DNA of 64,000 nucleotides from Amoebidium appalachense (Eukaryota > Ichthyosporea): NCBI GenBank assembly GCA_963693365.1, contig CAVNZM010000002.1, positions 4,712,001 through 4,776,000 of the forward strand, given 5' to 3'. The notes below the pieces were generated by a model. The model had not been told where the DNA came from. It searched no databases and worked only from the letters and a program-made list of their open reading frames with translations. Below are positions 35,662-46,350 of this stretch, one piece after another. The position numbers and the translations under genes were made by a program. How positions within the stretch are numbered: position 1 is the stretch's first letter; every line of letters starts with the position of its first letter.

Positions 35662-36616
35662 CTTCAATGGCTATGTGACGGATAAACTCCCACGGAAAAT
35701 AAAAGAATAAAGACCTTTGAAAGGCGAGGTATGAGTGGGAAGGTCAGTTCCACTCACCGAAACAAGAACGAAGTGGCACACGCGCCGCGGCGACGGCTCT
35801 GTTTATGAATGCCAAACGTAGAACGCGTTGATTGGTTGAAGTTGCTCTTTGGAGATTAGCTATTTATGGCTATTGTGCGGGTGAAGGATGTAGTTGGTGG
35901 AATACTGACGGCAGCAGAACCTTTACAAGTAATCACCAGATACTGGACTAGACCCATTCACATTACTACAATAGTGTCCAGTATATTTTGCCAAGGCTTA
36001 GAAATATTAAATTTTTATCTTCCAAATATAAGCTTATTATTGACTATACATAACCATAACACGCCTCTAAGGATGTCTTCTTGTAGCCCAACTCTCTGGT
36101 TAATTCTGAGTCGGGTGGCTTTTACAGGCTTCTCGAAAGCACCAATCGTTGCTAGATTTGACGAATTCGATTCTGATTGGTGGAATTCGGCGACGATCCC
36201 CTTGCTTTTCATTGGCTAAACTAGGGCTGTAAAATGAAGATGAAGCCCAAATTTTAAAGTACCTACCCCAAATTATGTAGCAAAGCATAGCTATATTGTC
36301 GTAGCCCTAAAAACCTAACTTATAAGTAATTAAAACCTATAAAAAACTATAGAGTTGATTTTCTCGTTTTTAGGCACAGTCTGTGGGAGTCTCTGGATCC
36401 TAAATCCTGTAGCCCGGGCGCGTACGACAATCATTTCACACCCTGAGACTCTGGCTCCGGCCCCCCGAGTACTCAGCGAGCCTACTATTGTCCTTGTAGT
36501 CTTCAACCGAGTCCGGCTCATGCCAGCGTTGTCGGTCTCTTATCGCGAGCTCTCGAGAACTTTTGGCTTTTAGCGTCCTCTCTTTCTTTCTCTTCACTTT
36601 TTATCTCTCTCTCTTT

Positions 36617-36696
<80 letters not shown>

Positions 36697-36711
36697 TACC
36701 CCCCCCCACCC

Positions 36712-36788
<77 letters not shown>

Positions 36789-36813
36789 CTTCTTTCTCTC
36801 TCTCTCTCTCCCA

Positions 36814-36865
<52 letters not shown>

Positions 36866-37025
36866 CCTTCCCTTCTCTCTCCCTCCACAAACACACACAC
36901 ACACACACACACACTTGCACACAGTCCCTCCACAGTAGATCTCTCTCGCTCTCTCTCTCACACAATCTTTTTCTCCTTTTCTCTCTCTCTATCAAATATA
37001 TCCGATATGTATTATGATCTCTCTG

Positions 37026-37109
<84 letters not shown>

Positions 37110-37154
37110 CCCGGAGAGTCGTATATACGCGAGCTACGGGGTCGAAACTCAGAC
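35662..37154. other. 5' flank of the synthetase gene and (CT)n-rich intergenic DNA
   Basis: 35662-36560 is ordinary intergenic sequence, containing the probable synthetase promoter. ATTGG (inverted CCAAT) occurs near 35833. 36601-37106 holds three long CT arrays (36621-36693, 36719-36785, 37021-37106) with a short CA array near 36893. No gene seen. Confidence 0.55.
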
Positions 37155-37310
37155 GCAATTGATGACTTGGGCCCTCCCTGAGCATGGGCTCTGCTTATGA
37201 CGCATACTGTGCGTATGGCTGATGTTGCATACTTAAATGTTTGCCTTTGCATGTGTCCGTCGTGTATGCATACCTTGTACCGTGTTCCGCATTCAAACCC
37301 CCCCCCCTCT
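37125..37310 (+). repeat. Poly-C-tailed interspersed element (long copy), intergenic
   Basis: GGGTCGAAACTCAGACGC, GATGACTTGGGCCCTCCCTG, GAGCATGGGCTCTGCTTATG, ACGCATACTGTG, GTACCGTGTTCCGCATTCAA, then ACCCCCCCCC and (CT)n/(GT)n arrays up to 37443. No host gene is recognised at this site. Confidence 0.8.
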
Positions 37311-37322
37311 CTCTCTCTCTCT

Positions 37323-37445
<123 letters not shown>

Positions 37446-37663
37446 ACCAGTAGTGATGGGCGAGGGGTGGGGGGAGGGGGGAAGGGGGGGGGGGGGGGCA
37501 AAACTCTGCGTCCTATGGCTCTCCCTGCTGCCTCGACACCATAGAGTCTTTGTTGGTGGCAAATACGTGGCAACTCGAAGATCCCCTGGTTGCAGGCACA
37601 GTGTACATAGCTCTACTTGAAGAACATACATAAAACATCGTCTATCACTACGACCCAGTAAAC

Positions 37664-37855
37664 CTAGCTAGGCTGTCCACACACGCCTTCTAACCCTTCG
37701 CTCAGCCTCTTCCTCCCGTGTTTCAGTAGCTCCTCTGTGTTCTGGCTTAGACGCCAGATGGTTGGCAGCGTGCTTTTTGCATTCATGGAAACGTAGACGA
37801 AAAGAGTGAGGAAGTACATCCTAATGCCCGAATCCTCACTCGCAGCCACACGAAC
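37664..37855 (-). CDS. Possible terminal exon of an unidentified minus-strand gene
   Basis: Downstream of a CTGTGCAG acceptor the minus strand encodes 63 residues ending at TAG (37664-37666): VRVAASEDSGIRMYFLTLFV, then SMNAKSTLPTIWRLSQNTEE and a basic tail. Composition is protein-like, with a short hydrophobic stretch followed by Lys/Arg-rich helix. Upstream exons would lie between 37.9 and 38.5 kb, divergent from the HDAC-like gene, but none is convincing. Family unknown. Confidence 0.3.
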   Translation of the reverse strand, partial: VRVAASEDSGIRMYFLTLFVYVSMNAKSTLPTIWRLSQNTEELLKHGRKRLSEGLEGVCGQPS

Positions 37856-37997
37856 CTGCACAGCTACACAAACGCACGCGCGCACACACAAAACACACAC
37901 ACACAAATACACATACACGTGCGCGCCACACACACACACACACACCCACACACACTCAGACTCACACACTCACATAAATACACGTGCGCGCCACACA

Positions 37998-38043
<46 letters not shown>

Positions 38044-38570
38044 ATGATTCACACTCCACTAAGTTAAACCCACGTGCAGACCAGCACAGACAATTATACA
38101 AGCATGCTTAGCGGCAAACGGCAGCAGAGGCACATGTGCCAAGCACAAGCGCACACGTGCGTATATTCAGAGTGCACACCACGCACAGCTTCCCCTATCC
38201 CCCCCCCTCCTCACCGCCTCACCCCCCCTCCCCTTCCCCCCGGGGCCTGGCCCAAGGCCTCCTTATCACCACTTGGGCCTGGCATGACGAGGGCATGGCT
38301 GTTGTAAGTTTTTTTGTTTTTTTTTTTAAATAAATTGCCTACATGACGTCATGAGATCATCAAGGGGCCAACTGATTCGTCCAGAGTGCACCACTGACGT
38401 AATCCTTTGTTGTTGTTCAAACTGACTCTGCCAACGGTTCAAAAAGAGTAACCGTTGGCAACGCACCGAACTGACGGAGTGCTGTCACACTCCTGCTCAC
38501 ACTTCACCCCCTCCGTGACACTCTTGACGCACACAGGATAATTGAGTTAGGCAAGAAAAACAAAACCCCG

Positions 38571-38576
38571 TATAAG
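38571..38576 (+). promoter_or_regulatory. Possible TATA element of the HDAC-like gene
   Basis: TATAAG 67-72 nt upstream of the ATG. It is preceded by an imperfect inverted pair, GCCAACGGTTC / GTAACCGTTGGC (about 38431-38460), that could be an operator-like site. Confidence 0.4.
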
Positions 38577-38642
38577 CCACACCTCCCACAGTCATCATCC
38601 CTCAGCTACTAGCCGTTTAGCTCCTCCGATTCTCTATACAAC

Positions 38643-39875
38643 ATGGCTTCCAACGAGACCGGTTACGTGTGGGATGAACGCTTTGGTTGGCACGACACAG
38701 GCACACACGCCATAGCAACCCAATCAGCCCTCTATCCCACACGGGGAGTATACGTTCAGCAATGGCACCACATAGAGAGCCCCGAGTCCAAAACAAGAAT
38801 CCACAGCCTTCTGTCTGTTTCTGGAACACTCGAACAGGTGGTGCAGATCAAGTCACGTGCGGCCACACGCACAGAGGTGGAACGGTTCCACACCAAGGAA
38901 TACATAGATCGACTGAAACATGCAAGTGATAACGGGGGAGCTGACATGGGGGAGGAGGCGTTGGTGGGGAGGGGCTCTTATGACATCGCCCTATACGCAG
39001 CTGGGAGCTGTGTGGAGGTGGTGGCGAAGGTGATGAAAGGAGAGCTTCAGAATGGATACTGCTTGGTGCGACCCCCCGGCCACCATGCTGAGCGAGACAG
39101 GGGTATGGGGTATTGTCTGATCAACAACATCGCTGTAGCGGCCAACGCGGCAATAAGCGACCACGGGGCAAGGAGGGTGGCGATAGTGGATTGGGACGTG
39201 CACCATGGCAACGGCACGCAGCAGGCCTTCTACGACCGTAACGATGTTTTGTTTCTTTCCATCCACCAGGACAACCTCTACCCGACAAACTCGGGCGCAT
39301 ACACGGACGTGGGCGAGGGTTTAGGCACAGACTACAACATCAACATCCCCCTTCCCCCAGGCACGGGCCATGGGGGCTACCTTGCGGTGATGGACCGCGT
39401 GGTTCTGCCTGCAATCCGCGCCTTCAGACCAGACATAATTCTCATCTCGTGTGGGTTTGACGCAGGTGCACTCGACCCCCTCGGCACTATGATGCTCTCT
39501 GGCTCGTGCTTCGGTGATATGACCCAAAAGCTAGTCAATTTGGCGAAGGAAATATGCCACGGGAGGGTGGTGGTATGCCACGAGGGGGGTTATAACCCCT
39601 GCCAGACGCCGTTTTGCGGGCTGCGTGTGGTTGAAGCGCTGCTGGGTGTGGCCGAGAGTTCTGTTGTGGACCCGTATGATGCCGAGATAAGGGGCTACGG
39701 CTACCACGACCTGCAGGCGCACCAGAACCAAGTCATTGAGCGCGCAGAGAGCCACGTCGAGAGATTGCGGGCAAAGTGTGAGCAGATAAATGGCATCGGT
39801 AGGGGGGAGGAGTATAGGGGAGCCGACTGGAAGGGGTTGAGGGAGACTTGTATTAGGGAGGAGGGTGTGAAGTAG
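38643..39875 (+). CDS. Bacterial-type class II histone deacetylase-like amidohydrolase (410 aa, intronless)
   Basis: Zinc-dependent deacetylase of the arginase/HDAC fold, closest in style to bacterial HDAH/acetoin-utilisation family proteins. Visible hallmarks: the N-terminal GYVWDERFGWHDTG; VRPPGHHAE with the charge-relay pair His147/His148; DWDVHHGNGTQ with Zn ligands Asp185 and His187; SIHQDNLYP; GEGLGTDYNINIPLPPGTGH; SCGFDAGALDPLG with third Zn ligand Asp273; and HEGGYN with the transition-state Tyr317. All catalytic residues are present and the length matches bacterial members. The gene has no intron, while most neighbours are heavily split, which together with the bacterial-like sequence suggests horizontal acquisition. 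The substrate may be a small acetylated amine or a protein. ATG 38643 is the first in frame and keeps the conserved N-terminus. Confidence 0.93.
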   Translation: MASNETGYVWDERFGWHDTGTHAIATQSALYPTRGVYVQQWHHIESPESKTRIHSLLSVSGTLEQVVQIKSRAATRTEVERFHTKEYIDRLKHASDNGGADMGEEALVGRGSYDIALYAAGSCVEVVAKVMKGELQNGYCLVRPPGHHAERDRGMGYCLINNIAVAANAAISDHGARRVAIVDWDVHHGNGTQQAFYDRNDVLFLSIHQDNLYPTNSGAYTDVGEGLGTDYNINIPLPPGTGHGGYLAVMDRVVLPAIRAFRPDIILISCGFDAGALDPLGTMMLSGSCFGDMTQKLVNLAKEICHGRVVVCHEGGYNPCQTPFCGLRVVEALLGVAESSVVDPYDAEIRGYGYHDLQAHQNQVIERAESHVERLRAKCEQINGIGRGEEYRGADWKGLRETCIREEGVK

Positions 39876-41000
39876 CGGGGACACACGGAAAGAGGGGGGG
39901 GGGGGGGGATATGTTTTGTGTTTTGTTTGTTTTGGGCTCTAACTCAGTTTGTTTCTTTTCAAGAGGGTAATTGTGTCTCAAAGGCTAAGAAGATCTGGTT
40001 GCTGCGACGGGACTTTGTTTTCAGACCTTTTGGCAAATTTCTGTTTGGGGCATGTAGGAAGCTTGTTGTGCTTAAGTCAGCCTGTGTTTGTGTGTGTAAC
40101 TTTTTAAGGCCTATGTCGCCTACGTCTCTTTCTCCACTATTCTATGTATGACAATCCCGCAATATCCAAAAGAGAGGCCCCCATACCATATAGCCAAAGC
40201 CACTATATACTGTGCAGCCAATATGAAGTGTGTGTCACATTGGTCACACCGTGGAAATATAGTGCCAGTGGGGCTTCATTTGATATATGGGCTCGAAATC
40301 ATTGAGAGTGAATACAAATCAAAGTGGCCATTCCTGGATTGCCAAGTGCCTCCCCGTCAGTACATCTTCCCCCCCCCCCTCCCCCCCCCCCCCCCCCCCC
40401 CCCCCCAAACCACCACCACCACCACCACCCACCTCCGTGGCACCTGCACACACCCCTCCCCTGAACACACACACAAAAACAAAAAGGATAGGTTGGAAAC
40501 CAAGCCCAAAAGTTGACGAGTAGAACCCCGTGTTTTCTGTAGGGGCGGAGGAACGCCCTTGTACAGCCACGTGCACCTGACTTACTCGCCGCATGCATCG
40601 GATCGGTTTCTCCTTTGTGCTCCTTTTTCGTTTGTTTGCTTTTTCGTACCTGAAAGGCTTGCATGTACCGTAAGGCTCTCCAATGCATTACCTCCGCCCC
40701 TCCCGCCCCTCCCACCCCCCCTGGGGCTTCCCCCAACAGCCCGCCCGACAAACACACACACACACACACACAAAAAAAACAAAAAAAAACCGACCACTTT
40801 TAGTTGCCGTGTAATGGAGAGACATCTGGGCTGGATTTGTGCAAGGCGTGAATGGGTACAAGTTGGGTGTTTTATTATATATGGATGGTTGAGCTGCACC
40901 CCCCCCCCCCCCCCCCTCCTCCCCCCCCCCTCACACACACCGTACACACACACATGTACACACACACACACCACCCCCTTCAGCCACCCACACACCCACC

Positions 41001-41033
<33 letters not shown>

Positions 41034-42349
41034 CCACGTACCACCACCGCCGCCGCCGCCGCAGCCCAAACGCCACCCCACCCCACCCAACCCCACCCCA
41101 CCCAAACCTTCAGATAGAGCATCATGGATGTGCATATGAGCAAGCCACACTCCATCATGACTGTAGTAGCGCCATCACCGCGGGGGTCCAGGTCACGTAA
41201 TTACCATATATAGCCATTGATATTTTTGCACTGTGATCACTGTGACCATGACTGACTTGAGCTACATGTAAAACCGTGGGCATACCGTAGTACAGCCCAA
41301 ATCTGACCAAATGCATATGGTATGTCAATATGCGATTGCCGTCAATTGCAAGCATGAGGCCTCCTAAATACTGAGCACCCGCACCCCTAGGCCTGGTTAG
41401 AAGGCCTTGGATTGAACGGTTGACCCTGCTGCAAAGCTCGGGATGAAACCACATGACAAACTGCACCAGCTGCAATTGGGGAGAGGCCAACAAACGAATC
41501 CACGCAGTCACGGAAATCCTGATCCCGGCCCCCCTTCCCGAAGGAAAAAACACACTACTGTGGCACGGACACAAACATGCATATGTGTACACTGCACAGA
41601 GAGAGTCCCCACTAAACTTGCACTCTAAGACGGTCACCAGGCATACGATGGAGTTTTGACGGGATTATAGTCATAGTATACGGGCAATAGCGTAAAGAGT
41701 TCCTTAGAACACCACTCGGCCTGGTAGAACAAAAGGGAAAGACTGAAACAGTATGCATAACCTAAATCAACTGCAGCGTCAATATTAATTAGTTGTGGGT
41801 GCCTGTGCAGCTTCCCCGTATTTTTTAGCTAAACTTCTACATTTCTAAGGAAAATACTGGACCACATTCATGTTCGTTTCCATCGTAGTCTAAAGTTTCT
41901 ATTCTGTTTTCCTGATCTTTTCAGAGCGACTCGCGATCTTTCTGATTATGATCATGGGTCATAGAGAGGAGCTTATAGAGTGGATTTCATACTGACTCTT
42001 GTGGGTGGCCCAATATTGTTTCCTGTATTTTTTGCTAAAATCCTGCATTTTTCAGCAAAATACCGCACTACATTCCTGCCCGGTTGTCTTCATATGGTCC
42101 AGATCTTCCCAAACTTTACTGGTCCTTTACGGCGGTCTTCTTGATCTTCAAGCTTGCTCTATTCCCTATCTTATCTTTGTAATGGTTTTAAGAGTCTTGA
42201 TCCTTCAAATTTCATCCTTAATCTTGCTAGAAATATCGAAACCTCCACATACATTCCCGATCTTTCTAATCGTTCTCTAGCCTATACAACTCCGTAAATG
42301 CTAGCTACTCCCCGTCCCCCCCCCTCCCCGCCCCCAAAACACACACACG
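39876..42349. other. Mixed region with simple repeats and unresolved ORFs
   Basis: Holds poly-C blocks (40372-40406, 40901-40930), (CAC)n and (CA)n arrays, and AT-rich DNA at 41.65-42.3 kb. The latter has a diverged duplication: CCTGTATTTTTTGCTAAAAT near 42020 resembles CCGTATTTTTTAGCTAAACT near 41815. C-terminal exons of the RGS-like gene may lie here on the minus strand but could not be assigned. No AATAAA was linked to the HDAC-like gene. Confidence 0.4.
41155..41637 (-). CDS. Unrecognised minus-strand ORF (about 160 codons)
   Basis: An open frame with non-repetitive, protein-like composition (WIRLLASPQLQLVQFVMWFH, then GGLMLAIDGNRILTYHMHLV) ending at a stop near 41155. It has no good ATG at its 5' end, so it would be an exon, possibly a 3' exon of the RGS-like gene upstream on this strand. 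It could also be chance. No domain recognised. Confidence 0.22.
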   Translation of the reverse strand: MTVLECKFSGDSLCAVYTYACLCPCHSSVFFPSGRGAGIRISVTAWIRLLASPQLQLVQFVMWFHPELCSRVNRSIQGLLTRPRGAGAQYLGGLMLAIDGNRILTYHMHLVRFGLYYGMPTVLHVAQVSHGHSDHSAKISMAIYGNYVTWTPAVMALLQS

Positions 42350-42453
42350 CGCTATGTGGGCCAGGTATCGGGGGAACACATCATGGGGGAACACATCATA
42401 GACTATCAGATCTATCGAAAACCCATCGCTGTGCATCGTCAAAGATGCACGGT

Positions 42454-42730
42454 ATGTACGTTTCATATGCGCAGCAGATGAAAGATGTTTCACGGATCAC
42501 TTCGGGCGCAGGCAGCCGGGCGGCCCATGACGTCACGGGCCGCAGCGCCAGGCGCAGCCGCAGCGGCGGCTGACATCGGTCTGGCGCAGCGCCTGACGTC
42601 AGGCGCCACCAGCGCCGGTATTTCCGGCGCAGCACACTGCAGATGCAGGCCACCTTCGTTTTCGCCGTGTGCTGCACGTACGGTTTTTGTTAGCACGATT
42701 GCGTTTTCGGTGGCTAGCACACGGCGGCTC
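42454..42730 (+). repeat. DIRS left direct repeat A1
   Basis: 277 bp, same length as A2 without indels; the one difference seen is GCCGCAGCGCC here against GCCGCGGCGCC in A2. Contains two TGACGTCA palindromes (42528-42535, 42594-42601). Presumably carries the promoter, since gag begins 5 bp downstream. Confidence 0.95.
42528..42601 (+). promoter_or_regulatory. Paired TGACGTCA (CRE-type) sites in A1
   Basis: Two perfect 8-bp bZIP/CREB-type palindromes 66 bp apart. The second sits in the longer palindrome GCGCCTGACGTCAGGCGC. The same pair is in A2 at 47690-47697 and 47756-47763. Confidence 0.55.
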
Positions 42731-42734
42731 AAGT

Positions 42735-42807
42735 ATGGAAGTAGACCCAACCGACAATGGCCCTGCAGCACAGGCAGGGCAGGAGGCGCGCCCTCCTGTG
42801 CAGGACG

Positions 42808-42867
<60 letters not shown>

Positions 42868-43928
42868 TTGCCCTGACCCCTGAGCTGGCAGCGACCATTC
42901 GCATGTTTGCTTCTGAGGTGGCCAACGCGACCCGTCAGGCCCTGCAGGCCAGCCCGGCCCCCCCTTCCCAGCAAGATCTTCTCCTGCGCGCCTTCCCCCA
43001 CCTCGTCAACCTTGGCGAGGGCGGAACCGGTAGGAACCCCCCTGTCACGGGGCCCCCTGCCGCTGCGGCGGGGGCCGTGGATGCTGTAGAGCAACCCCCC
43101 GGCAACGCCAACAAGCGCCCCCGTCGAGGAGGACCCTCAGGGCGGCGACATGCACCAGCTGCCTCCGCCGCCCAATGCCCTGCAACTGGCCGTTTGGGGG
43201 GCCAGCCAGCGCAGCCAGTCGAACCCACCCTGCCCCCACCTGTCCCCGGAGGTCCGGGGGCTGCCATCTTCGAGCCTATGTAGCATTTCGCTTTACTCGA
43301 CCTGCTGCCGCCCACGGGCTCTTCTGTCCACACGCAGCGCCAGCCGGTTTCCCTGCCTGGCCTGCCTGCTGGCACGGTTGTGCTGCAGACGCCTGGCACC
43401 CAGCGCCAGCCCGCCCTGTGCCCGGACCTGCAGACCTACCTGCGCTGCATCTTGCAGCTGCTACGCCTACGCATCAACGCCGACGCCCCCGTCACGGCCC
43501 TGCTGGCCCACGCCGAGTTTGTGGCCACTGAGTTGGCACCCGAGTACCAGTGGGCTGCCATCATGCGCTGGGAGGATGCACACCGCCGGTCGTGCGCTGC
43601 CTCTGGCCGCCCACTCGACGCACCCGACGCTGTGCAGCTGGCCGTGTCCCTGTCTGGTGCCCGCCTGCACCAGGCACCCACCGCTCCCCGCACACCCCGG
43701 CAGCCTGCCTCTGGGGGGGCCACAGCCAGCCCTCGCGCCAGCCCGGCCCCTGCTGCGGATGAGATATGCCGGGGCTTCAACACGGCCAAGGGCTGCACCA
43801 GGAAGGGACCCAACCCTTGCCGCTACAAGCACGCCTGCCTGAAGTGCGGCTCAGCGGCGCACGGCGCACACGCCTGCCCTCCCAACCCAGCCAACGGGGC
43901 GGGGGAAGGGGGGGCCAACCCGGCTTAG
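42735..43928 (+). pseudogene. DIRS gag-like ORF with one in-frame TAG
   Basis: ATG 42735 (MEVDPTDNGP) opens a frame of 398 codons that is continuous except for TAG at 43281-43283 (codon 183). It has a polyglutamine tract from (CAG)n at about 42811-42863, a Pro/Ala-rich middle, and near the C-terminus a CCCH finger (C-x8-C-x7-C-x3-H in CRGFNTAKGCTRKGPNPCRY plus KH) followed directly by a perfect CCHC zinc knuckle (CLKCGSAAHGAHAC). The zinc knuckle identifies it as a nucleic-acid-binding Gag. The TAG may be a CAG-to-TAG nonsense change or a readthrough site. Confidence 0.8.
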
Positions 43929-43984
43929 GGGGCCCAGCCCCCTTTCGGGCAGGGGCTGACGTCCGCGCTGGGCCTGCCCTCTCC

Positions 43985-45651
43985 GTTGCCCTGCGGGGCC
44001 CATGGTCACCCCCCCCAGCGGCACCACCACAGACCGTATCTGTCCCCAACTTCCGCCGTTTGTTTGAGTTGTTTCCGCACCCCGACAGTGCGTTTCAGCA
44101 GGCTCTGCTCCGCGACTTAGAGCTGGGCTTCTCGGTCGGTTACTTCGGCGAGCGGGTCACCCGGGTGGGCCGAAACCACCCGTCCGCGCTGGCGGCCCGT
44201 GAGCAGCTTGCAGCCGACATTGCGAAGGAAGTGGCATGCGGCCACATCCTGGGCCCCTTCACCCGCGACGAGATGGTGGCCCTTTATCCTTATTTTGTAT
44301 CCTCGCCCCTCGGGGCAGTTCCCAAAAAGGGCGGCACGGGCGTCCGCCGCATCCACGACCTTTCCTTCCCGCGTGGCTCCAGTATCAACGATGGGGTCGA
44401 TTACCCGGATCAGCTGGAGTACATCACCATCCGCACGGTGATGCAAACAGTAGCTCGGCTCGGCCAGGGCTGCTTCCTCGGGGCATACGACGTGAAGGGT
44501 GCCTTTCGTCACGGCCCGGTGCACCCAGACGACCAGCCACTGCTGTCGTTCCAGCTGCTAGGCGCGTTCTATGTGGAGACCCGCCTACCGTTTGGCTTGC
44601 GGTCCAGCCCAGCGTTCTGGGAACGCATAGCTCAGGCCCTGCAGCACTTCGCCCACGCCCTCAACGCCACAGAGACACAGCATTTTGTGGACGACTTCTT
44701 TTTCGGCGGCCGTACGCTGCAAGAGTGCGCCTTCAACATGCTGGTGTTTCGGTGGGTGTGCTCGAAGGTGGGTGTTACGCTTGCCGACGACAAAGTGCAG
44801 CTGCCCTCACACACGCTCATCTACTCTGGGCTCGAGTGCAGTGGGACACTCTGCGCATGGAGGCCCGCTTACCTGCCGTCAAGCTGACCGAGCTCCGGGC
44901 CCTGCTAGCCGATTGGCGGGGTCGCACCAACGCCACTGTTCGAGACCTACGGTCCCTGTGCGGCAAGCTCATGTGGTGTGCTCAGGTTGTGGCGCTGGGG
45001 CGTGCCCGTGCCTTTCTTCAACGCTTGCTTCATCTGCTGGCGGAGGCTGAGAGGGCCGGCCTAGGGCCCCACCACCACATCCGTGTCTGCGCCGACGCAC
45101 GAGCCGACGTTGTGCTGTGGTCGGAGTTCCTCCCCGAGTGGAACGGCATACGTGTGCTTACCCCCCCCGTGCATCACATGTTCACCACAGATGCGGCCGG
45201 CAGCATAGGATGCGGTGGCTACTGGGGTCAAGCGTGGTTTCACCTAGCATGGACGGACCATTGGTGCACGGTCATTGCTGGCGGAGATGTGTGGGCTTCC
45301 GTGCTGTTTGAGCTGGCTGGCATTGCCGTGGCCCTGGCCTGTTGGGGTCCCAGCTGTCGCAACAGCCACATACGCGTGCTCACCGATAACGACGGTGCAG
45401 TATCTACGATCGCGTCCCGTCACTCCCCCGTCCCTGCCATTGCCCGGGTGCTGCGTCTCATCACGCTGATGGAAATGCGCTACACGGTGCTGGTCTCGGC
45501 CAAGCACATCCCTGGCGTGGAAAACTCGATTGCGGATGCCATCTCGCGAGCACAGTGGGCCACTTTCGACCGGCTGCACCCGTGGCACGCACCAGTCCCA
45601 ACACCCGCGCCTGAGTGGCTAGCGGGGTGGTTTGCTGCCCCTCTCTCGTGA
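43985..45651 (+). pseudogene. DIRS pol: reverse transcriptase and RNase H, one frameshift
   Basis: Follows gag in another frame; the exact start is unresolved. RT signatures: PLGAVPKKGGTGVRRIHDLS, GAYDVKGAFRHGPVHPDDQP, LPFGLRSSPAFWERI and the catalytic HFVDDFFFGG. The RNase H domain has TDAAGSIGCGGYWG, the acidic FELAGIAVAL, TDNDGA and HIPGVENSIADAISR. The frame breaks near 44843-44846 (GTGGGACAC): reading moves to the adjacent frame and continues to TGA at 45651, which fits loss of a single G. Order and motifs match DIRS-type pol. The lesion could be real or a sequencing error in a G run. Confidence 0.85.
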
Positions 45652-45950
45652 TGGGGCTGGGCCGAGCCCCCTCCCCTGTTCCTTTGCCTTCGTATTGGGC
45701 TTGGCGTGTGGGTTGTGGGGGGCACCGACACCCCCCCTTCCCCCCTTCCCACTTTGTATATCGCACGAGTCATGTTCTGCAGTGGCGGCCGGGGCCGGCC
45801 CCCCCCCCCACTACATGAATTCGCTCGGATTCCCTCACTCACCCGGTGGAGTGTTTGGGACAATACATTACCGTGACGGTCTTACGGTGTACACACGGTG
45901 TGCCTCTTTGTTCGGTGCTGGCCCGCAGTGCCAACTGCTTGTGGCGTGTC

Positions 45951-45985
<35 letters not shown>

Positions 45986-46205
45986 TTCCCTCCCCCAACC
46001 CCCCCAACCCCACCCTGCCACCCCTCCACCCGCCCCTTCGATCGTGCATGCTTAACCTCGGTGTTACACACACAGGCTCATACACACCCACACACTAGCG
46101 CACACACACGCACGCCTACACCGCGGCTTGTGCGCGCATACCCCCCCCTCCCCTTCCCCCGCCCTCCCTGCCAGCGCTGCATGCATCCTCTGCCCTTTAG
46201 CTACG

Positions 46206-46239
<34 letters not shown>

Positions 46240-46350
46240 TTGTTTGCCTGCCTGTGCACCCGCTTGCCTGCCGCCCACCCCGCTCGTTGCCTTTACCCCC
46301 CCCCCCCCCTGGGACTCTAGGCATGATGCTCACACAGCTCTGTCCCTGCA
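45652..46350 (+). other. Spacer or intron between pol and recombinase in the DIRS element
   Basis: Contains poly-C runs (about 45954-45981, 46207-46239, 46297-46309) and CA-rich DNA like host introns. It ends in TGTCCCTGCAG, a good splice acceptor, just before the recombinase frame, which lacks an early ATG. The recombinase mRNA may be spliced. No ORF is supported. Confidence 0.5.

Noticed and set aside
40148-40516. Plus-strand ORF of about 120 codons
   Set aside because: It runs into poly-C and (CAC)n, has no recognisable domain and no supporting promoter or splice context.
42811-42863. (CAG)n as an independent microsatellite
   Set aside because: It lies in frame within the gag-like ORF as a polyglutamine tract, so it is treated as part of that gene.
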